Assembly (NCBI GenBank): GCA_964035545.1
Contig: OZ037768.1
Location: 1,287,501 to 1,351,500 of the forward strand
DNA length: 64,000 nucleotides
Source: Bugula neritina
Lineage: Eukaryota > Bryozoa > Gymnolaemata > Cheilostomatida > Bugulidae
Direction of reading: 5' to 3'
Below, in pieces: positions 24,701 through 37,200 of this stretch. The notes beneath the pieces were generated by a model. The model was given only the letters and a program-made list of their open reading frames with translations. It was not told the DNA's origin and made no database searches. Every line of letters begins with the position of its first letter. Positions within the stretch are counted from its first letter, which is position 1. The position numbers and the translations under genes are program-made.

Positions 24701-27700
24701 CTAATATCATCAGGTAGGGGAATTGCATTCTCCGGGTTTTTTATAATAACATACTCTGTGTACCTGTGATCAGGGAGAGACTGCTGTTAGTTTAAAGTGT
24801 ACAACATTCTTAGTATATATACAACATTATCCATAGCCTATATTAATGCGAAACTGAAATTATTGGTCTTGTGTAGCCTCTAAGTCTACTATATATACAT
24901 ATACATATACAGTTAACTATGAGCGGATAAATTCCACTTGCTTTACGGTACAGAAAAACAGTAGGGGACGTTTCCCTCACCCACCCGTTGTCAAAGCCAA
25001 TATCCTCCTCCTGGTACAGAAGAACTTTGTCTCCACAGCGCAGCTTGGTGTCAACATCTGGGCCTATCTCATCCACTATCCCTGAGATTTCATACCCTAA
25101 AATAATTCAATAAATAATATACACTTTATTATAATATAATATTACATAGTACACATAAATCATGATAAAGTATATAATATTATTACATCAGATGATGCAA
25201 TACCTGTCTGTCTATTGGCATAAAAGTATATCAAATAATTTACTGCAACTTCCACGCAATGACTTGCCAACAGGAAACTCGAGAACAAATTGCCCAATCA
25301 GCATTCAGGAATTTATAGTTTTTATAAATGCTAATAGTCAAATATTAGTAAAGCTCTACAGGCCTTTATAACTTCCCTTATAAGCTGTGGAACCATCATG
25401 TCCTGCTAATGCTTATTATATTTAGAGAAGACAGCTTTACAAAGTTCTACTGTGGGCATACACTCCAATATAATCTTTTTGTGAGAAACTTCAATTACAG
25501 CAAGATGATAAAATATAGAGAAATGTTAGCAAAACTCAGAAAATGGAAAAACCATTTCCCCACATTACACAGTGAGGATTCTATTGTAAATCACCATAAA
25601 GATTATAGTTGGATATATGCATTTGGGAAAACGCAGGAATAATTTAGCCTTGCAAACTGACATGCTATCAGAGATTGTGTCTGCATTACTAATGCTGGCC
25701 TCACCACCCTATTTGAGTGAGATAAGGAGCACAGGCTCATAGAGTGAGAGCATGGCTACACGCAGTACCTGGAAACAGGGACGTGTCCATCAGCCCCTTA
25801 TTCCTCACAGAATTTCTTTTTCTTTGAGTGTCAGGAGAGCACACACCGGCAAAGCACACCTAGCAAATGTCACCATATTATAGAACACAAGTTAAATGAC
25901 TAAATTTTACTCTTCTGTTTACTTGCAACGATATAAATATTGATATTAATGATAAGTTACCAGCGCTTTAGCATAGACTAGTTATTATGAATGCTAGTTT
26001 TAGTTTACAATGTAACAGTGTAATGTGTAATATTATATAACATAAGAAAAATGTGTAGGTTGGTTCAAAGGGTAGCATTGTAGGTTACTAATAATGTTGT
26101 TATCTACATAATATGATCTAACAAACATCCAGGGTAGTGTAATCATGGATAAATTCTTGGGTGTGCAAATCTTTGCGCATAATAATTCCTAAATTAGTTC
26201 AAAACGCCAACCTTATGCCACTTCATTGCAGTCTTAATGCACGAAAGTAGAGCATTAATTTTGGAATTATTTGCATCAATTTATTATTCATTCAGTGATT
26301 TTTAACTATTACAAAATATGTCAACATATTAAGTGTATTCCAGTCAAAGCTCCTAAGTGAAATGCTAAATCATCCCACAGAATGAGAGAAAGGAGGGATA
26401 ACTCACCCTGAGTCGAATACAACTGGCCGGAAGTTCTGGAAGGGGCTCATTCTTTGAGACTTGGAACTTGGTAGAGCAGACCATGTTCTTGTCGATACTG
26501 GTCATTCTAACCATCTTCCTCTGAGCAGGGGCTGCAGGCATCTTGTAGTGCTGTTCTGTGATCTAGAATCAGTTTGATATACTGAACATTCGCAGCCAAG
26601 TCCCGCTCATTAAGAACTATAGTCTAAGAGCTTGGGGCTAGTGGTTCTAAACTCCCCAGTTGGAACTAGCAGAATAGTTATACTAGTGAATAAAAGAATT
26701 CAGTCAAAATTATTATTATTTGATCCAATTTTGTGATTAATGAAATAGCTTTTCACCAGTTTGTAAATCAATCAAAGCTTTTTCATTAACAAATACTAAA
26801 CATAAATATTAAATAGTAATTATAATATAATCAATGAAATCACTCACAATCTTTTCACGTGTAACCTCATCAATTCAACGGTATTTGTCAGCAAAACAGC
26901 AGTTGGAAAACGTAAGTGGTTAAATCAAATTAAAATTTGCAACAATTTCAAAAAATGATTAAAATTTGTCAATTACTGTTGTGGTAATTTACCTGATGGA
27001 ACCAAAAATGATCGAAACTTGCTACTAGCTCCAACGAACTACGACTGCTATCTGCTGCAGAGATAACAGCATTGCAAGCATTATAATATAGCAATGAGTT
27101 TGTCCTTGCACGCCTCAGTGATTATGAGAGTACCAGGGGCAATGAAAGGTAACAGGTTTAGGGACACGAGTACAACGCTTGCATCGAATTTTAATACCGA
27201 ACTGCCAATACCCTGTGGGCTGTGGCCACTTTCAAATTACTATTATTATACTTAAAGTTTAGGTTACAAAATCCAAGGCCAGTGACCGACACTGTAGTAA
27301 TTCTAGATAAAACACAATGACTGCATCAAATTTTAATCTGCTTATATTCATAGTTTTAACCCATGAGTTTTTACACAACCATCATAATTTCACAATTTGG
27401 ACTATCAACCATACTGGTTGGTGTGTAATAGCATTATAATTATAGTGCAGACTCTAATTTGAAGACTAATTAACATGGCAGCAAAAATATTAATTCATTT
27501 AGGTTTACTACAAATGATAGTTTTACAACATGCAGCAGTAATGGTTATGATCAACAAGCCTTCTTTTCAGTAGAAACCTTGAAGATACATGACTTAACCA
27601 TTTAGTGGCTAGTTAAGAATGCCTTCATTTGGCCTCAAACAGTAATAAGGAACAACTAGCTGTTACAGACTCCAAGAGATTTTATGACCAATCAAATGTC

Positions 27701-28403
27701 TGTTTTATACAAAAATAAACCATAATTTCCACTGAAATGAAATACATGGATGTAATCCAACTCAGTGATGATTGCTGTATATTTATTACTGCCAGGTTTT
27801 TCTTCTAAAAAAAGGGGGGGGGGATTTTCAAGAAGAAGAGAAAGCTAAGATTACTAGAAGTGACTAGAACTACAGATTACAATAAGTTATCATATGAATC
27901 AACCCATTGCTAGCTATCAAATGATGATACTGTTATGAGAGTTAACTGAGACTGCTCTACTTATGATTACAACTAAGCATGACTGTCCAGTAGCTACATG
28001 GAGGTGAGGAAATAATAATATACAATGGTACGAATATAAGTACAAGATCAACTTCCAGCTGTTGTGAGACTATGATAGTATTAGACTAGTACAGCGTTAG
28101 TGTAGGTTGCACCACAAGAATAATATAGGCCCTTATTATGTATTTACTTTTGAGCCCAGTGGTGTCCGATATATGGGTTGGCTTACTAATAAAATAAACA
28201 TGAGATAACACCTTTCTAAAGTTTTTTTTAGATATGCATAGTTACTTTATCACAATGACAATGCTAATCACTAATGCCAAGTTGAAGTTTCTATTGCATT
28301 CACATTGCTATACACTATACACTATACAGGTGTACTAAATATAAGCTGAAGTTGAGTGTAGGCTTACCTGCGTTCCACTTGCAGTACGTGTTACTATGGT
28401 CAT
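21735..28403 (-). CDS. MDR-superfamily (zinc-type alcohol dehydrogenase-like) oxidoreductase
   Basis: Nine exons, 379 aa: 28403-28368, 26562-26407, 25859-25769, 25096-24985, 24763-24603, 24008-23881, 23284-23102, 22475-22326, 21857-21735; all phases agree. Order: GroES-like fold (VCFAGVCSPD at 65-74, GYEISGIVDEIG from 95, GDKVLLYQ), DNGYTEYVII, then a Rossmann fold with VVGAGGLG at 192-199 and an acidic strand end (VIVADTN, Asp226) suggesting NAD(H) rather than NADP(H). The C-terminal lobe ends GRAILQVSPVSLY. Odd points: the zinc-ligand His of GHE is Tyr96, the third ligand position reads LLPNGG, and the structural-zinc four-Cys loop is missing. A zinc-independent mechanism is therefore possible. 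Substrate unknown. The first Met is in a 12-codon exon; MPAAPAQRK in exon 2 is an alternative start. Confidence 0.85.
25860..28367 (-). other. two long introns of the MDR oxidoreductase gene
   Basis: Introns 25860-26406 and 26563-28367 flank exon 2. I see AT-rich unique sequence and a run of ten G at about 27814, but no gene, tandem array or mobile element. Confidence 0.5.
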
Positions 28404-28507
28404 AGTGTGTACTGTGTATCAATAGAGTGACCAGAGTTCAATTTGTCAATTTGAGATTTCTTTCCTTGTGTTGAATAGTTCTTGCTAACTGCGCTCTGTT
28501 GCAAATG

Positions 28508-28521
28508 TATATTTATATATA
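28508..28521 (-). promoter_or_regulatory. possible TATA box of the MDR oxidoreductase gene
   Basis: TATATATAAATATA on the minus strand, about 105 bases upstream of the start codon, which allows a 5' UTR of roughly 75 bases. Such strings are common in AT-rich DNA, so support is weak. Confidence 0.3.
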
Positions 28522-29022
28522 ACATCATCCCACTACAAAAAGTAGACCCTTGTATTCTATTGGTACATCAGGGATCACCCTGATAATGCGTGATAGTAGA
28601 TCATGTATAAAGTTCATGATCTATCTGATGCGAGCAAAAACGTAACCAATCATTACGCTGGAATTTCCATCATACATGGAAGATGTGAAAATATGAAGGC
28701 ATTCTGTAGATATAGCCTTTATTACTATATACGCGTTACGCAACGTTACAACGAGCATTGTACATTGAGTTTCATATAAATTCTCTTGCAATAATAATTG
28801 TTACTAGTTAGTTAGTCCACAATTCACAGAATAAAGAGTTGAATACGTTGCTAATCATGTTGGAAAACCCCCTACTTGCCAGTCAATGATCATCCATTGT
28901 TCATGAATTAAAAACATGACTTTGTGTAGAGCCCATGAACTGTATGTCTGATTGAGAGAGCCTATGACTCAGTCAGGATACTGTATCTGGGGAACCAGTA
29001 GTTTGTGTTTATCGCCGTTGCC

Positions 29023-29271
29023 ATGGCTCCAAGAAAAACATATCAGGATGCCCACTATGGCTTTGTTAGTTCACCATTTCAGCACACTGATTTACTTAGT
29101 AATAGTGATCATGGTCAAACCAGATTTTTGTCAAAAACAAATGTTTATGATATGAAATTTGTCTCCATTACTAACTTTTTAACCATGGATACATTTTGGT
29201 GCCTAGAACATTGCTTCAAACACACAGTTTTAATTGTATTATACCTATATGAGAAAAACACCATACACTAG
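29023..29271 (+). CDS. small ORF or first exon with strong Kozak context, unknown
   Basis: 82 codons from an ATG in GCCATGG context, beginning MAPRKTYQDAHYGFVSSPF. It lies head-to-head with the MDR gene. I recognise no family. The first 40 residues look more protein-like than the rest, so it could be a first exon with a donor near 29090-29120 (for example GTAATA). Equally it may be chance. Confidence 0.25.
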   Translation: MAPRKTYQDAHYGFVSSPFQHTDLLSNSDHGQTRFLSKTNVYDMKFVSITNFLTMDTFWCLEHCFKHTVLIVLYLYEKNTIH

Positions 29272-30350
29272 TTGCAAGTTGTTATTGTAGATACAAGGTA
29301 GATAGGATGAGGGTTTGTACAGTATAATATATAAAATATCATAATATAATTTATATATATAATATTAGAAATAAATATCTTTGCCACATAATTTCTATTA
29401 CTTTATGGTTTATAATGACTCAGCTGTGTCAAGGTTATTAGCTGCCTTTCAGGTTCTGCTCCAACCATACAGCACAAGTGGAAGCTCCTCTAGTATTGGT
29501 ACTTATGACTGTCATTTATAGTATTAGTATACTTATGACTGTCATTAAAGTAAAACAATGCATTTCAAAACAGCCTAAAAGTCCACAGATACAGTTTCCA
29601 TCTAAAACCTACAGCCTCAAGTAAGACATATAATATTGCTCTCAGACAGTGATGACTCCCAGGGCTATATACTCCCAGGGCTACATACTCCCAGGGCTAT
29701 ATACTCTGTCTATACACACTTGTCATATATCAAAAGACAGGGTAATTATACAAAAAGGAATAACGAGCTATACAATATAGCTCACAATACTGGAACATTC
29801 TGGGATAGAAAGCTGAGAGAAAGCTTGATAATAAAATATGAATCGCAATTCATTATTTACATTTTAGTGTACACTATACCATATTATAATATAAAGAAAA
29901 TAATAGCCATATATAATAAAAGAAAAGTAGTGAATAACATGCCATTAGTTTTTGTGTTTACTGCAACATAGAAACTTCAATTAGCATTGCATCATCCACC
30001 GCAATGGTACACTTTGTGTATGGTACATAGGAGGTAACACATTTCTGTTCATCATGAGGTTGTCACAATACAAATTATGTACATGGGCCTGTCGTGTGAT
30101 TCATGCAAAGCTGTGAGCCTGTTATATAGGGCTGGTTGAAACCCTACCAGCATGATAGTTGTGTGATCCTCAGCTTAAAGCATGTTGTATCTGGTAAATA
30201 AATGAGTGGGTGCAAAAAATATATATTCATATTATATTATAACCCCACACACAGATGGGCTCATATACATCAAACTGTAATGACTCTATTTAGTTAAGCT
30301 TTAATATATGGTTTTGTTCACTCATGTGCATAAGTGTTATGTGTCACTTT

Positions 30351-30774
30351 TTATTCAACTCCATTTTTATTTTTGGAGCATACTGGTTTCACTTCCACAA
30401 CTCTGACTTTCTTGTTGATCAACTGTGAAATGTTTGATAATTTTAGAATAGCAAATGGCAGTCTCATTTTCTGACGCATTTCATCTACGTACCAGTCTAT
30501 TATATAAATGAAAATTATAGAAAATAAGTCTTCAGAGCTTGTCTTAGAAAACTTTTTCATTATTATTAAAGAACAGCCAAGAAATTTCAATTACATGTTA
30601 TTTAAATATAAACGATTAGAAATTTTCACAAATTTGTTACAATAAATAGAATTTGACTAATGATAAACTTTCAAGAAGCAAAAATTATGGCTTCTATTCA
30701 GAGATTAGAATAGCTTGCGGGCTGGGCATTCTCACCGCCCTCCTTTATTGCAACAAGTTGAAGTAGTCTGCACT
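30351..30774 (-). CDS. two phase-compatible exon-like pieces of an unknown gene
   Basis: Pieces 30774-30736 (acceptor CATACAG, donor GTGAGAATG) and 30496-30351 (acceptor ATATAATAG, ends at a TAA). They join in phase as CRLLQLVAIKEGD then WYVDEMRQKMRLPFAILKL. Possible earlier pieces lie inside the last ZMYND8 intron. No family recognised and no start found. May be a relic or chance. Confidence 0.2.
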
Positions 30775-30870
30775 CTGTATGTTTCTGAAAATGTAGTATA
30801 GAAACATGACCTGAGCACACAACTCCAAATGAAACTTTCATACTATTTTACAGCTCTGAACAGTATACTG

Positions 30871-30876
30871 TTTATT
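30871..30876 (-). terminator. candidate polyadenylation signal for ZMYND8
   Basis: AATAAA on the minus strand (tttatt on plus), about 340 bases after the ZMYND8 stop codon. Confidence 0.35.
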
Positions 30877-31216
30877 AAAGTTCAAAGTACATGCAATAGA
30901 GCAATATAATGTTTATATATACACACTACAGACTGTTAAACAAATATTAATAATTTTGAAAACAGAATATGAAGAAGCCATCTTTTATACAGAATTGAAA
31001 ATTATACTAATTTAAAAAAGTATTTACAAACTTGTGTCATGTTCAACACAGTACCAGAAATATAAACAGAAGTTGGCCAGATATTCTGACCATCAGTAGG
31101 AAAAATAAACTATAAAACTTCAAATCTGTTCAAAACAGTAAGAATGAGATTTCCACATGCAAGTCAGTCTGCTGATGCTAATACTACGTATGGGGCTGCT
31201 CTCACGCTGAGCAGAG

Positions 31217-34200
31217 TCAAGAGTACTTCGGGGCCAGTCTGTAGGGCTGACGTTGACTCAGCATATAACTCTGAGGTTGAGGGGGTCCGATGGTTGACGG
31301 GGGTGTCATCACTGGGTACAACATTGGTGCGCCGGCGGGAGAGACTTGACTCCTTGAACCAGACTGCATATGCATGGGTTGGACTGGCAGCTAGACAGGT
31401 AAAGTACTTCACGTGATAATACAGTCATCAATAGATAGTATATACTTTATATAGCATAGTACTCAGTGTGCTGGTAATAACTGTATGAGAAAAGAGAGAG
31501 GTTAGCTGAAGATGAGATGTTGGTGTATTGAGTACAAATAGACTGACAAGAGAGAGAATTCTAGCATGCATGATATTATAGACGTAGATCACACAACTCC
31601 CACAACCACCTTCAATGAGACGAGACAACCAGTAATTTGAGAGAGAGAGTTGTTTAAAAGGAAAGAAGTGATATAGTGTGAGTTATGCTAAACTGATCTG
31701 TTTATTCCTAACAGAGTAACAGTTTAATCAACTTTTTGTGGAACCCTTACAAAGGCTTAACAACAAACCTTTTCTAACTAAACTACATAAAAAAATAATG
31801 TGACAATGTGTATAACAGAATTGTATAACTTATATGCCTTATCAGTTGGCTATAGAAATCATAAGTACAGTACAGGTGTACATACTACATACACAGTACT
31901 ATTTATATAACATAGCGTAGCAAGGCAATGATCATGTTAGGTTAAAATTTAGCAAGAAATTTCCGTAGCTTTGTCTACCACAAAGTCTTGTATATCTACA
32001 CTGAGCCAGATTGACAGAGTGAACACACAGATAGAAACTATGACTTCTATGCTGGCTGAAATCATGGAGAGGTGAGTTATAGAAAACTGGTGAAAGAGAT
32101 CAAATCTACTTACCGCGTGGCACATTATTTTTTCAACAGAAGAATGTTCTACCAATAAACGACAAGCATTCCAAGAACTGATAAAGTGTAGCAGATATTA
32201 AAAAGCAGAGTTGAGTAGAGCTAAGAAATCACAAACCCCTAAATGTTATGTGGCCGCTGTGCAACAGACAACTACTAACAATGCTTGTCCGGAAATTATT
32301 TGAAGTTGTCGTTACTTTTCAGAAACGCGCTATTAGCAATTGCAGTAGAGTAATAATTTCAACATAACGAAACACACAAGTTATGAAACTAGAAATATTA
32401 ACTTGCAAACATGTCACAAGTAATCGCAAAACATTTACAAGAAATCTCTGTAAAAAATCACGAGATTTTTAACCAAACTCTACATAACTATTTACTCTTT
32501 ATTTATAGATGCTATGTAACTGCTGACAAGTTCTCCCAATCCAGTCAAAGAGAGTCTTGCTGTAACTGAGTCAGCTGTTTTGAAATAGAAGCCAACTCCC
32601 AATAGCCATTACAAATAAAGTTGTCTATTACTTGAGTCTATAGAAATAAATACTGAGTAAGAGCCTCACCTGTGCCTGGTAGACATGGCTGGCATTGGCT
32701 GAAACGGCAGCAGGCATGTACTGGACCTGACCCTGCATCAGCTGGTACTGGGGGGCAGCGGGCAGCTCACTGCCTGACGATGAGGGGGTCGGCATATAAG
32801 GGGGTGGAGGGGGGTTAGCGTGCCCTCTCTGAAACACACAGTGACAGTATCTCTAAGGCTCCACAACATCTGAACTAAATAGTTTCAGTATCAAGAGTAA
32901 GAGGTGTACACCCTGTCTCGCTAAAGGAGCACACTTCCTACGCTTGATATTGCATTGTCACACACACCTCCTACGTTTGATATTGCATTGTCACACACAC
33001 CTTCTACATTTGATATTGCTCAGCCACACCCCTCCTATGTTTGATATTGCATCGCTACACATCTCTTACATTTGACACTGCATGGCCACACACCTAAGAA
33101 GCTGTACTAGAGTCACACACCTAAGAAGCTGTACTAGAGTCACACACCTAAGAAGCTGTACTAGAGTCACACACCTAAGAAGCTGTACTAGAGTCACACA
33201 CCTAAGAAGCTGTACTAGAGTCACACACCTAAGAAGCTGTACTAAAGTCACACACCTAAGAAGCTGTACTAGAGTCACACACCTAAGAAGCTGTACTAGA
33301 GTCACACACCTAAGAAGCTGTACTAGAGTCACACACCTAAGAAGCTGTACTAGAGTCACACACCTAAGAAGCTGTACTAGAGTCACACACCTAAGAAGCT
33401 GTACTAGAGTCACACACCTAAGAAGCTGTACTAGAGTCACACACCTAAGAAGCTGTACTAAAGTCACACACCTAAGAAGCTGTACTAGAGTCACACACCT
33501 AAGAAGCTGTACTAGAGTCACACACCTAAGAAGCTGTACTAGAGTCACACACCTAAGAAGCTGTACTAGAGTCACACACCTAAGAAGCTGTACTAGAGTC
33601 ACACACCTAAGAAGCTGTACTAGAGTCACACACCTAAGAAGCTGTACTAGAGTCACACACCTAAGAAGCTGTACTAGAGTCACACACCTAAGAAGCTGTA
33701 CTAGAGTCACACACCTAAGAAGCTGTACTAGAGTCACACACCTAAGAAGCTGTACTAGAGTCACACACCTCTGAGTTGCTAGGCGCAGGACTCTGTCTCT
33801 GCTGCGTCTGTTTCTTCTCCGTCGACTCCGGATCTTTGGCAATCTGGGCGCAAGTCTTGAGGTGGTTGGGCCAGTGTTTCTGCTGACACGGGTAGTCGCA
33901 GTAGCTGGTGTTCCAGCAGCAGTAGAAGATGGCCTCCTTGCCACACATGGCACACTAAACACACAGTAAACAGTAGAAGATGGCCTCCTTGCCACACATG
34001 GCACACTAAAGACATAGTAAACAGTATAATATGGCCTCCTTACCACACTTGGCACACTAAACACACAGTAGAACACGTACCCACTGTTTCTTCTTAGTTT
34101 CTTCAATAATCTTCTTATATTTGTGTTCCAACTGCTTACGTAGTCTCCACAGAGCTCGATCTTTTTCCAACTCTACAGACTTTCTCATTTCCATTGCAGT

Positions 34201-37200
34201 CAGTTCTATGAAATAATATAGAAACATGAGAAAACATGAATTTAATTGGCACAGTATTAGACAGACATTAACCGAAATATCTAATTGTGTTCCAGCTTGA
34301 ATCCTGTCTAGTATTTTAAAACTCTTATAATTACAAAAGTAAAAGCTTTACAAGCCAGAGGTCTAAGAGGAAACTGAGTACTGGAGTGATACCACCAGCG
34401 ACAGATGCAAACCCCATCTAGTATTCAATAAAACATGAGACAAACCTGCGCTGTGTTTCACTGCCTCAATCTCGCACTTATGTTTCCACGTCAGCTTCTC
34501 CACGAGCTCGCTGCTGACGGCCACGCTGTCAGCAGGAGTCTCAACTGAGTTCTCAGCAGAAGCCTCTCCTTTCACCGCTGCTTCTTTCACGGGTGACTTG
34601 TGATTTGGTTTAGAACTTGTTTCTTCCCCAGCACTGCTAGCAGCAGGTGCTGAGTCATCCTTGTTTGGTTTATTGTCAGCGCTGGAGTCGGCAGCATCAG
34701 TACTGGTTGACGGAGTGTTTGTTGACTCTATTTTATCCTCGGCTGGCACCGTAGGCTTTCCGTGTCTGAACGACTGCCTCACAATGTCTTTGATTGTAGA
34801 CTCTAACCCGTCTTTCATCAGGTCTAGCAACTATTCAATGTGAATATTTTACAGTCATTACATAGTTTTAAATTTGTACTATCATGCATCAAAAGACAAA
34901 TAAGATAATTTCATGAACTATAAAGTATTTTAATTCTGAAGACATATTCTCCTATCTAAAAACACACTCTCCTATCTGAAGAGATGAAGACATACTCTCC
35001 TATCTGAAGAGCAGAATAACCACACAGAGTGTGTAGTGATGGACCAGTGAGTATAGAGGTACACAGAGTAACTTGTATACCATACGATACAATACACAGA
35101 AGACTAATGAGTTATCACATACCTGATCAGTGACAGCATTCTCTTTTTCAGACAATATATCTCGGACATCAACCCTACAAGCAAATAGTTAGGGATATCT
35201 CATCATACTATAATCAATCAGAACCTGATTTGTAGATGTTGAAGAGACTAACCGGTGCCGAGAGCGGCTGACATAGTACCGCCTCTTCCTGCGGCCATGA
35301 TAATGCACTTCCTCCTCAGATTCCGACTCTGAACTTGATTCACCTTCACTTGATTCGTCTTTGGCTTCCTGAACAAGCAGAAGATATAACAGAGTGTAAG
35401 TAGAAAAGATGACATAACAGAATGTAAGTAGAGAAGAAGACATAACAGAGTGTAAGTAGAGAAGAAGACATAACAGAATGTAAGTACAGAAGAAGATATA
35501 ACAGAGTGTAAGTAGAGAAGAAGACATAACAGAGTGTAAGTAGAGAAGAAGACATAACAGAATGTAAGTACAGAAGAAGACATAACAGAATGTAAGTACA
35601 GAAGAAGACATAACACGATGAAGGCAATACATCACCATCTTACTAGCTGTGTGCAATAATGACCCACCCACCTGAGATTCTTCTACACCCAGCTGATTTC
35701 TACAAGAGTCAATTGTTCCAGATAACTTGTCTGTATACTGTTTATCTGTGGGTAGAGTTGATTGCTTAGCACTAGAAGTGGTGGTATCCATCGGTTCAAC
35801 TGATAGCTGTGATGACTTGTCAGTATCTGATACCGATGAGGTGTGTGGTTGATGTGAGGAGCTGAGGTGTTCTGAAGGAGCTGATTGAGAAGTGGACTCT
35901 ACAGAAGGCTGGGGGGTGGAGGGGACTGGGGGTTTGAGTGATGACTCAGGGGGTTGAGTTACTGGCAGCAGTGGTTGACTAGATCTATTAGATACTGTAT
36001 CCTGACTAGTTTCTGTCTTCTCATTATTTTCTTCCACCAGATGTCCATTACCAATGGCAGCTCTACACACAATAACTAGAACTATTTACCGCTTGCGATA
36101 CAATATCCAACATAAATCTCTTAACATGTAATACTGGACTGGAGAGCAAATAAAATGAACAAAGATTCAGCACTATCAAAGCATTTATTGTTAGCCATCA
36201 CTTGCTGTAGACGCAGTCATAATCACAAAGACAGCAGCACTTTACTCACCAAACAATACAAGTAAGAGAAATAAAAGTGCTAGTTGCTACTCACACTTCT
36301 GGTGTATCATTAACCAGTGTCTGTGAGTGTTGCTCAGCCTCCATAGCCAACTTCAACTTGGCCTCGATTTTATTCATAACAGTTTCAGTACGCTCGGGAG
36401 ACGCACCGTCATCTCTGAGGGCGGAGAGGTCAACACTAGTGGCAGCAGACAGCACTTCGTCACTGACAGTGAACACTCCTATTATGAGACAAAATATTGT
36501 CAACTTGCATTTAACTTTCTATGACTGGAAATAATATATTAGACAGTCTAGTGAGTACGTCTGTTAGTATAGTGAGTACGTCTGCACTTACCTGGCCTAT
36601 TTGGTTCACGTTTCACTTCAGGAGTTTCTTGCTTCACAGAATTTTCTACATACAGAAAAAAACACATCAAAATGAAAACATATCTTACCAACCGATGTGT
36701 ACACAAAATACTCCGATATAAGCCTAGTGACTTGGTAATCACACATACACACACCAATTTAGCTGGCCTGAATGCTACTATTACACCATCTAATACCAAA
36801 AACTACCAAATACTCATACCTTCTGCAAACTTCTTCGCAGCTGGAATTTCCTCTTCGCTGTCCACAGGAAGTGGCCGTTTCTTGATCTCGGATATAGACG
36901 AAAGTTGTCCATTATTTGATCTGTACGGTTCTTTAGGAGGATAGTAGGTGAAGGTGCCGTATCTTGCCCTACAGAATATTACAAATAACTTCCTTATTAG
37001 AGGAGAGGGGGGCATGTCTATCAAAGCTGGTTAGATGCAATATTCTACTATCAGTATTCGCAAATATTACAATATGGAGAAACATATGCAACAAAAAGCT
37101 ACTTATGTTGGAATTATTAGCCTAAACTGGCTTCCATTAGTTTAAAACTGGAGGTTGAGCAAGTAAGAGAGACGTACTTAAATTTGGTGATGTACTTGTC

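Larger units (their letters stand above)
28404..31216. other. intergenic region between the MDR gene and ZMYND8
   Basis: Contains the MDR gene promoter, the ORF at 29023-29271, two exon-like pieces at 30351-30774 and the presumed ZMYND8 3' UTR (to about 30860). The rest is AT-rich with nothing recognisable. Confidence 0.5.

Noticed and set aside
31144-31416. Plus-strand 90-codon frame and minus-strand 82-codon frame over the last ZMYND8 exon
   Set aside because: The exon's real frame is a different minus-strand one, in phase with the preceding exon, ending at the TGA at 31217.
33066-34106. 346-codon minus-strand frame with RCVTLVQLL repeats
   Set aside because: It arises from the 27-bp minisatellite, whose period is divisible by three. 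It is out of frame with the real MYND exon it overlaps.
35189-36070. Single 293-codon ZMYND8 frame
   Set aside because: Its middle is the 28-bp intron repeat. Proper donor and acceptor sites split it into exons 36062-35672 and 35368-35253.
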